Source: Cyclina sinensis (lineage: Eukaryota; Mollusca; Bivalvia; Venerida; Veneridae). Taken from it: 64,000 nt of DNA. Numbering within the stretch: position 1 is the first letter of the stretch; each line of letters starts with the position of its first letter. The translations under genes were made by a program, and so were the position numbers. Below, in pieces: positions 58,430 to 64,000 of the stretch. The notes under the pieces are model-generated. The model searched no databases. It was not told the DNA's origin and was given only the letters and a program-made list of their open reading frames with translations. The stretch lies in assembly GCA_012932295.1 (NCBI GenBank), contig JAAONU010000011.1, positions 16,514,136 through 16,578,135 on the forward strand, read 5' to 3'.

Positions 58430-58739
58430 TTAACTAGTGGTGATTTGAATAACCGATCAACCCCAAGCTCTAAGGAGAAATTCAGTGGCAGTATAGTGAC
58501 GATTGCGCAAATATGCGAGACGAATAAACCTGTCCTATCGTTGTGACGTCACGCGCGGACGACCAGACCTAGGTCAGTCCGCGACCCGCCCAATTTCCCT
58601 TACACGTCTAACAAGACGTTGTATAGTGCAGACATGGACACCGAAATGTCTGGCAACGTGTATCTGCCTTTGTTCTTGGATAATCATCGCCACGGCCTGA
58701 CCCCTCTGAACTTCCGTCAGCCGTGCCATTGTTTAATGC

Positions 58740-59320
58740 TATCAAAAATAATCAAAATATCGGAAAATGATGTGTCAACAACAACAAACAAACAAACAAA
58801 CTAATAGAAACAACAAAACAATGTTTCTCAATACATTCAAATGCAAGTTTTAAAATCATTTCACATGTTTTAGTTTGACTTTCGAGCATATTTTAGTTTA
58901 AAACAGATATTCTAACACTGCATTTCGCAGACAATAAACAATAAAGAAATTGACCGTGATATATCTTACTCGTCATATCACGCAGAACACAAGCGCGCGA
59001 CCACTGACATCACTGTGAATTTAACTAATAAATATGCACTCCTTATAAATATACGCATGTGTTAGAATGGAAATAGATTTCAAAATTTTCGCGACCTACC
59101 GTCGTATTTATCACGGTTTCTCGTTCATATATGTATATATTTAATCTCTCAGGCCTTCGTGATCAAATTACTACGCATCTGAATTCGACACCGGGATATA
59201 TTCGACGGTTTAACACTCAAACTTAAGATCTATTTCCTAATTATTTCTATGTAAAATGAACGTGCGTGTTATACCTTTTTAAGGGCGTTTTTAACCTTAA
59301 AAGAACAATTCCATTCCTAG
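58740..59320. other. No gene seen
   Basis: AT-rich flank of the Tc1 relic with a 'caacaacaaacaaacaaac' run near 58780. Nothing else supported. Confidence 0.5.
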
Positions 59321-59329
59321 AGAGAAGTA

Positions 59330-59810
59330 TAAATGACGTATCTTAACAAGAGGACCAAAAGGTCCTTGGTTGCTCGCCTGAAAAGGAGCTATCAAATAGT
59401 GCGGTGGGATCTGATAGTTCGCAATAAGTTTCACAACTTGAATAGAGGATCAAGCAATGACCATTTGTGTAAAATTATTTTTAAATTGGACCTGCAGTTT
59501 AGAAGGAGAAGATTTTTAGTTTCAACCAGAGTTATAACTGGAAATCAATAAATTTCACACTTTATATAGAGGGTCAGCCAAAAAAAACTTTGTGCCAAAT
59601 CATTTTCTAATTGGACCTTCAGTTTCTAAGAAGATTTTTACAGTTCCATATATAGATATATAAGAAAAATAAGCCCGCCTCTGGTGGCCAAACTTTTTTA
59701 TGAATCGCAGTAAATTTCACATTTATACAGAGGGTTGCCGAAGGGAAAGTTGTGCTTTTTATACCAGTTTGAGGAAATCAATGTTTTTTTTTCATTATTT
59801 CTCTATAAGT
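59330..59810 (+). repeat. Degenerate molluscan tandem repeat M3, three units
   Basis: 'gaggatcaagcaatgaccat' (59446), 'gagggtcagccaaaaaa' (59569) and 'gagggttgccgaagggaaa' (59729) each follow 'tttcacaYttt' and precede 'gtgYYaaatYattttYtaa' and 'ttggacctKcagttt' blocks. 'ataagcccgcctctggtggcc' at 59669 matches a well-known bivalve repeat element (recalled), as does 'aggaccaaaaggtccttgg'. The 72-codon frame at 59333 is part of it. Confidence 0.65.
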
Positions 59811-59819
59811 TTTATTTAA

Positions 59820-61010
59820 AGGATGATAACTACAGTGTTTTCTTGACAGAAAATTACATTTAATCAATCTGTAGTTGGACGAATGTTAAGTTGTAATAAA
59901 AAATAATACAGGTGGTGATTAGATTAATTCTTTTGGGTTATAAGGACAGTTTAGAACATTATTTAAGTCGAGCTTTTCGCAATTCTGGTTAATCGTTCAC
60001 TGATTACTTGGCTTGTATAAAAGTATAACACAACTTAGCTACAAATTGCACAAATTGTTTTTGTTTTGCCTATATTAGCAACGAGATTGTGCATTAAACT
60101 GAAAAAGTAAACTCCACGCCAGTTTTGTCTACTGTTGGTTACTAAATAACGTAAATACATATGTCTTGTGAGCTGTAATTTTTCATTTGAATCCTTATTT
60201 TATTATTTGCTTAACATGTAACGTGATTCGTTTGACTAGTATTCGTTCAAGCTACAATTCGAAATAATCCGAATGAGACAATAATTGTCGCTATCCGATA
60301 ACTGTTACAGTGTATCTGCAGTCCATTTGGCGTGAAAAAAGTCAAATTACTTTCATTCACATCACGTTTCTGTCTTTTTTCTGCTTTAAATACAATTTCT
60401 TCGTAACATCTGTGTCTGTAATTTAACGATTTTGGCATGTTTCTATGATGGACTATCTTAACGAGTATCTATTTTAAGTAATGTCCGACATATACAGATT
60501 AAGAGAAACGGAAAAGTACGGAAACTGGTGACATTTATCGATTACTTAAGAGTTTGGAAACCTATGACTACTTCCCGACTGCTTGAAAAGACGCTACGCC
60601 GAACAGAGTAACATAAGTCAACCCGTTCACACCTGGTTTCGTAATGTGATTTTTATTAGCAAAGACACTTGTCTATCAACTTTGTATTATAAAGCTGTGA
60701 TATGACGTGTGAAGATATTATATATGATGTATTCGTTTCATGACAACCATTCGGTGTCCTGTTAGAAATGTCGCTGAAAGTGTTTGTCACTGGTGTTGTT
60801 CAGACATTGTAGATCATGGACCGAAGACTCTACACAGACGCAGCACTGTAATTATTGATTCAAGTTTTTCATGAGGTAAGATGTCCAGTTCTTGAGCCGA
60901 TACCTTAGTAGTATACTGAGACATCCAAAATTATGTTCGTTACCTGGAGCCTGACCTCTGTCACCTGACTCGTATGTATAATTTTGTTTAGTAGAAAGTG
61001 ACACCTTACG
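59820..61010. other. No supported gene
   Basis: AT-rich. A 93-codon minus-strand frame at 60852-61133 (including MRKVSLSTKQNY and YESGDRGQAPGNEHNF) overlaps the M4 repeat at its start and has no clear acceptor; left uncalled. Confidence 0.4.
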
Positions 61011-61019
61011 CATGGCAAT

Positions 61020-61510
61020 ATTAAATATCTTTTCTGTGCATTCATCGAGAAGGTCAAAGTCAAGCACACAATTGAATTTAACGTGCTTAACTCTATGCAT
61101 GATTAAGATTTTAAGAAATAAGTTCAACAACATAAAGAAGGTCGTGGTTAGGGTTTGTCTATGTCGGCATGGGAAAAGTTTTGCCTACAAAATTATACAT
61201 GTAATTCAAAGTTTAATGTTGTAGCTTAAAATCAAGAATTGTAGGTCTGTATGTCAAAGTAAACGTTCCCTAATATCGAAATTGAAATCTTCGGGCAAAA
61301 CTTTACATATGATTTAAATTTCATTGCCATAGCTTCAAAAATGTTGAGTAGGTCATTTTAAGGTCTATCAAGGTCAAAGTTGTTATCTGCAAAACAAAAT
61401 CATGTTTAAAGTTTTCATTTCCTTTCTGTAGCTGCAAAAACAACGAAGTAAGTAAGAAGGACAAAGTAAAGGTCAAAGTCAAATAAAGTTCAAGAACAAG
61501 TTAAATTTTT
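61020..61510 (-). repeat. Degenerate 'aaggtcaaagtcaag' repeat (M4), inverted relative to 43240-43700
   Basis: 'aaggtcaaagtcaagcac' (61051), 'gtatgtcaaagtaaacg' (61251), 'tatcaaggtcaaagttg' (61366) and 'aaaggtcaaagtcaaataa' (61469) are separated by 'tttYatttYcttgctgtagct'-like blocks. Reverse-complemented, these match the 'tgaccttgac' family at 43240. Confidence 0.6.
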
Positions 61511-62478
61511 TTATAGGTAGTTCCTTCAAAAACAATTCAGCGAATTGTATTGTTTTTCCTTTTAAGTTTATATGAAATTAGTAACTCTAAGCCAAGGCCT
61601 TACGGTTATTCCCTATGTAAAAGATATTGACGCTCGGTGAAGGTAAGTTTTGACAGTAGTGTCATAAATCAAACGACTGGTGGAGGCAACAATATTATTG
61701 TTAAAGAAACGTTTTACGGCATTTAAAAGCAGGAAAAAGGCAAACGCCAGATTACGTTCATTACATCCTTGTTTCCAAGTTTGTATATATTTGAGTTTTA
61801 ATCGTTGCTTATATTTACTTAGAAATATTTTCTTGTCCACAAGATATTGTGATCACTTGCTACTATATGAATTTAAACGAATATTTTTTATCCAGTTGAC
61901 GTATCGTATTCTTTTATAATAATAAGGCATTTCAAACCCTAACTTAACGTAAATATCACTTTTACATAGCGTTTCGATGTCATAATATAGAAAGGTTATC
62001 AACCTTATTCACCTAATATAGTAGCGTAACATACCTTAAATGGTGCATTAAACTTTTGTACATTCTATTTCGATGTTAATGACCTTGCACCCCACCTTTC
62101 TTCCTTGAATGTTTTTTTAGCCATTTTATAATATTAACCATTTAATCACCTTTGATACACAAGTCTTTAACATATCGAACATATTTCACGAGAGCACATT
62201 AAGTGCATCAGTTCTATAAATTTCAGTTGCTATATCATTTAGAACATTGTAAATATTGTTAGGCTTAGATTATATCCCTGTTTTAACCCTGCTGAACGCG
62301 AAAAACTCTCGGTTAGACCAGATTTACATTCAAAAGGTATCTTTCTTGACTATGTCTTAATTTATTTCTGGTTATTAGGGAACATGTCTTTGCTAATAAA
62401 AATCACAGACATTCATCGGAAACACAACATTTTTCAAGTAGCTTCGTTGGAAAATTTGTTACCGGTCGTAAAAATTAA

Positions 62479-62634
62479 ATAAATAGAAAATAATAGGTAA
62501 GTGTCTTAATATGAGAAAGTTTATCTGGCAAGTCGTAGGAATTTATCGGGTGAGCCGAAGGCGAATCCGATAAATTCCGCAGCCGAGCCGGATAAACCTT
62601 CTCATTTAAGACACTAACCTATTATTCTATTTAT
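62479..62634. repeat. Long near-perfect foldback hairpin
   Basis: The left arm from 62479 (ATAAATAGAAAATAATAGG, then 'gtgtcttaatatgagaaag' and 'tttatctggc') pairs with the right arm ending 62634 ('gccggataaacc', 'ttctcatttaagacac', CCTATTATTCTATTTAT). Inner arms GGAATTTATCGG and CCGATAAATTCC surround a loop with 'tgagccgaaggcgaat'. Arms are about 50-65 bases with few mismatches. Confidence 0.88.
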
Positions 62635-62971
62635 CCTGTCACATCTGGCATTTGTCAGTAAATTACTAGGATATTGAAAACCTATCTTTAAAGTGTTTCA
62701 AATGTCAAGGTTATCCGCCAGTTTAACATATACACACAAAATAGTTCCAAAATTTCGATATTTTTTTTCCTTAAATGATCATGCTATATTATAAGATCTA
62801 GATATTGAAATATTTTATTTTTATTCAAGTAGTCTCTGTTTGTAATAACAACCATTTAATCACTTCCTTCTGATTATAAACACAAAAGTAGTCCATGACG
62901 TAGCATGTGCCGTATAAAGCAACATTTATACGACCCCCCTTTATCGGGTCGGATATGAAATATTTGACAGG
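62485..62971. mobile_element. ~487-bp insertion with foldback, flanked by ATAAAT
   Basis: Copy 1 of duplication D (51268-51285) has an uninterrupted 'ttaaataaatttcgac'. Here ATAAAT stands on both sides (62479-62484 and 62972-62977) of extra sequence. Inside, TTTATCCTGTCA (62630-62641) and TGACAGGATAAA (62965-62976) are inverted copies. The family is unknown. Confidence 0.7.
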
Positions 62972-64000
62972 ATAAATTTCGACAATTAGGTTTATTACTA
63001 CAGTTGCTGTTGGCAACATATTGCAGAGGTTTACTTTGCTGACAATCTTTCATACGTGTGAAATAATGAAACAATGAGGGGGCTATTTTAGAAAGAAATA
63101 TAAGAAGAGGTATAGAAATAAGAATATTAAGAGTTTCCTTGAATGTATCAGTATTGTACAAAAGAAGGATGTTTTAACCTTATCAACTAAGGATTTTACC
63201 TAATAATTCTTGCATTTTATAATCTTTAAATTGCCAAATTTACCACAGATTTACGTTTTTCTGCTATTGTTAAGGGTTAAAAAAGTGACAATCAGACATT
63301 TCAAACGCTTAAATAATTATTGTGTACTCCTTCAATATGCATTTAGAATGTGTCCAAGAAAAATGTCTACATATTCATACATATGAAGATTTGTATTTTT
63401 AAGGAACAGGGTTAGGTGGTTGCTAGGGTAACGAAGAACATTAGGCGATCTTAATCAAATGAAATAAGTGTACTGGCAACACGATAGGTACCACGATAGA
63501 TCCCATGTACAGTTTTCCGTGCAGAAAATATGTAGCCTGGCCTGATCATATTTGTGATATTATCTCCGTTACTTGATAACCGTAGACCATAAATATACAA
63601 AAACAAAACGAAAATACTAGCTATATATATAACAAATTACTATATATCATACATATTAAGAAATCAAACTGAATAATATTGATTATTAATGATTCCAAAT
63701 GCTCCTAATATTTGAAATATAATAGTTATATTCTTGTTATCAAGTGCAAAGGATGTTTTCTAAGTGTATGAATTGTTTGATCATTAGACCTAGATTTATG
63801 GAAACCTTACACAAGATCCGGGCAAATTACTGATATAGAGTTGCAACTTAAATGCATTTGCGTGAAGATGTTTAAAAAGTAATCACTTTGAATAAAAGGG
63901 CAAACTGAAAATTTAAAGGTCAGCTTTGCACTCAATGCCCTTCACAAAACAAAGCTTTTACACCTGCTATCCACATGCATATATAGTGTAAACTAACTTG

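Larger units (their letters stand above)
57737..58729 (-). pseudogene. Tc1-like transposase, internally deleted and interrupted by a SINE
   Basis: On the minus strand the ATG at 58729 opens MARLTEVQRGQAVAM, then VARHFGVHVCTIQRLVRRVR, a Tc1-type paired helix-turn-helix start. After several stops and a jump over most of the catalytic middle, the C-terminal part follows: NLTAARYKDEILRPYVVPLL, QQDNNARPHVARICRDF (second Asp region) and LDWLPYSPDL, then a stop in place of Ser/Asn, PIEHLWDQLDRQVQ and GEHTWY. The first catalytic Asp region is missing, so about 120 residues are deleted relative to a usual ~340-aa transposase. The SINE at 58126-58419 splits it between the two parts. TIRs were not identified. 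Confidence 0.85.
62352..64000 (+). repeat. Dispersed duplication D, copy 2 (runs off the window)
   Basis: Same order and orientation as 51154-52377, interrupted once by the insertion at 62485-62971. I estimate about 85-90 percent identity by eye. No reading frame is shared. Confidence 0.9.

Noticed and set aside
58136..58546. 136-codon plus-strand frame with GAGDRTRDPW
   Set aside because: It is the reverse strand of the SINE tRNA head and part of Tc1; GDRTRDP is the usual by-product of a box B sequence.
60852..61133. 93-codon minus-strand frame
   Set aside because: Its first third is the M4 repeat (aaggtcaaagtc in reverse); no acceptor, and the possible donor inside (ccag|gtaacg) leads nowhere.
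1..64000. CRISPR arrays, bacterial operons, integrons or phage modules
   Set aside because: No direct-repeat/spacer array, no long uninterrupted coding regions and no ribosome-binding-site pattern; splice sites, LINEs, SINEs and mariner show animal DNA.

Overview
The window looks like an AT-rich, intron-rich metazoan chromosome segment, most likely from a bivalve mollusc. This is an inference. The evidence is the repeat families (units starting 'tgacctagtttttgacccc', units ending 'attatggccctttgtt', and a MITE bounded by AACCCTTACC/GGTAAGGGTT), which I know from bivalve genomes, plus a BROX-type gene end and a mix of CR1/L2-like and RTE/Ingi-like LINEs, mariner, Tc1 and tRNA-SINE copies. Nothing bacterial or viral is visible. 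Most of the short open frames are chance runs in AT-rich DNA.

Layout. 1-4.2 kb: the last coding exons of a plus-strand gene, recognised as BROX (end of the Bro1 domain, C-terminal CaaX box CIVS), with an unexplained in-frame middle exon. A 208-bp MITE ends exactly at the likely poly(A) signal. 6.2-7.65 kb: two molluscan tandem-repeat families. 7.7-34.5 kb: an old tandem segmental duplication (copy A 7.7-25.5, copy B 25.6-34.5 kb). Each copy has since been broken up by its own insertions: in A a TTAA MITE, a CR1/L2 LINE, a second LINE fragment, a 21-bp palindrome array and a poly(C) run; in B a foldback and a near-complete mariner. 35.0-43.2 kb: further nested duplications, including one almost identical recent pair (35.0-38.1 / 38.1-39.9 kb) and a duplicated putative first exon beginning at an ATGGCGG motif.

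44.3-54.6 kb carries the most interesting locus: a previously unrecognised minus-strand gene. I reconstructed it from three phase-compatible exons with good splice sites. It encodes a ~185-aa basic protein with a signal-peptide-like start, several dibasic sites and a C-terminal two-cysteine segment, which looks like a secreted peptide precursor.

51.2-52.4 and 62.4-64.0 kb are another duplicated pair; the second copy holds a foldback insertion. 55.8-58.7 kb is a transposon nest: a decayed LINE, then a decayed Tc1 transposase on the minus strand, itself interrupted by a tRNA-derived SINE with a clear 10-bp target duplication. 59.3-59.8 and 61.0-61.5 kb are degenerate molluscan tandem repeats. 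Stretches not listed contain AT-rich DNA in which I see no supported feature.
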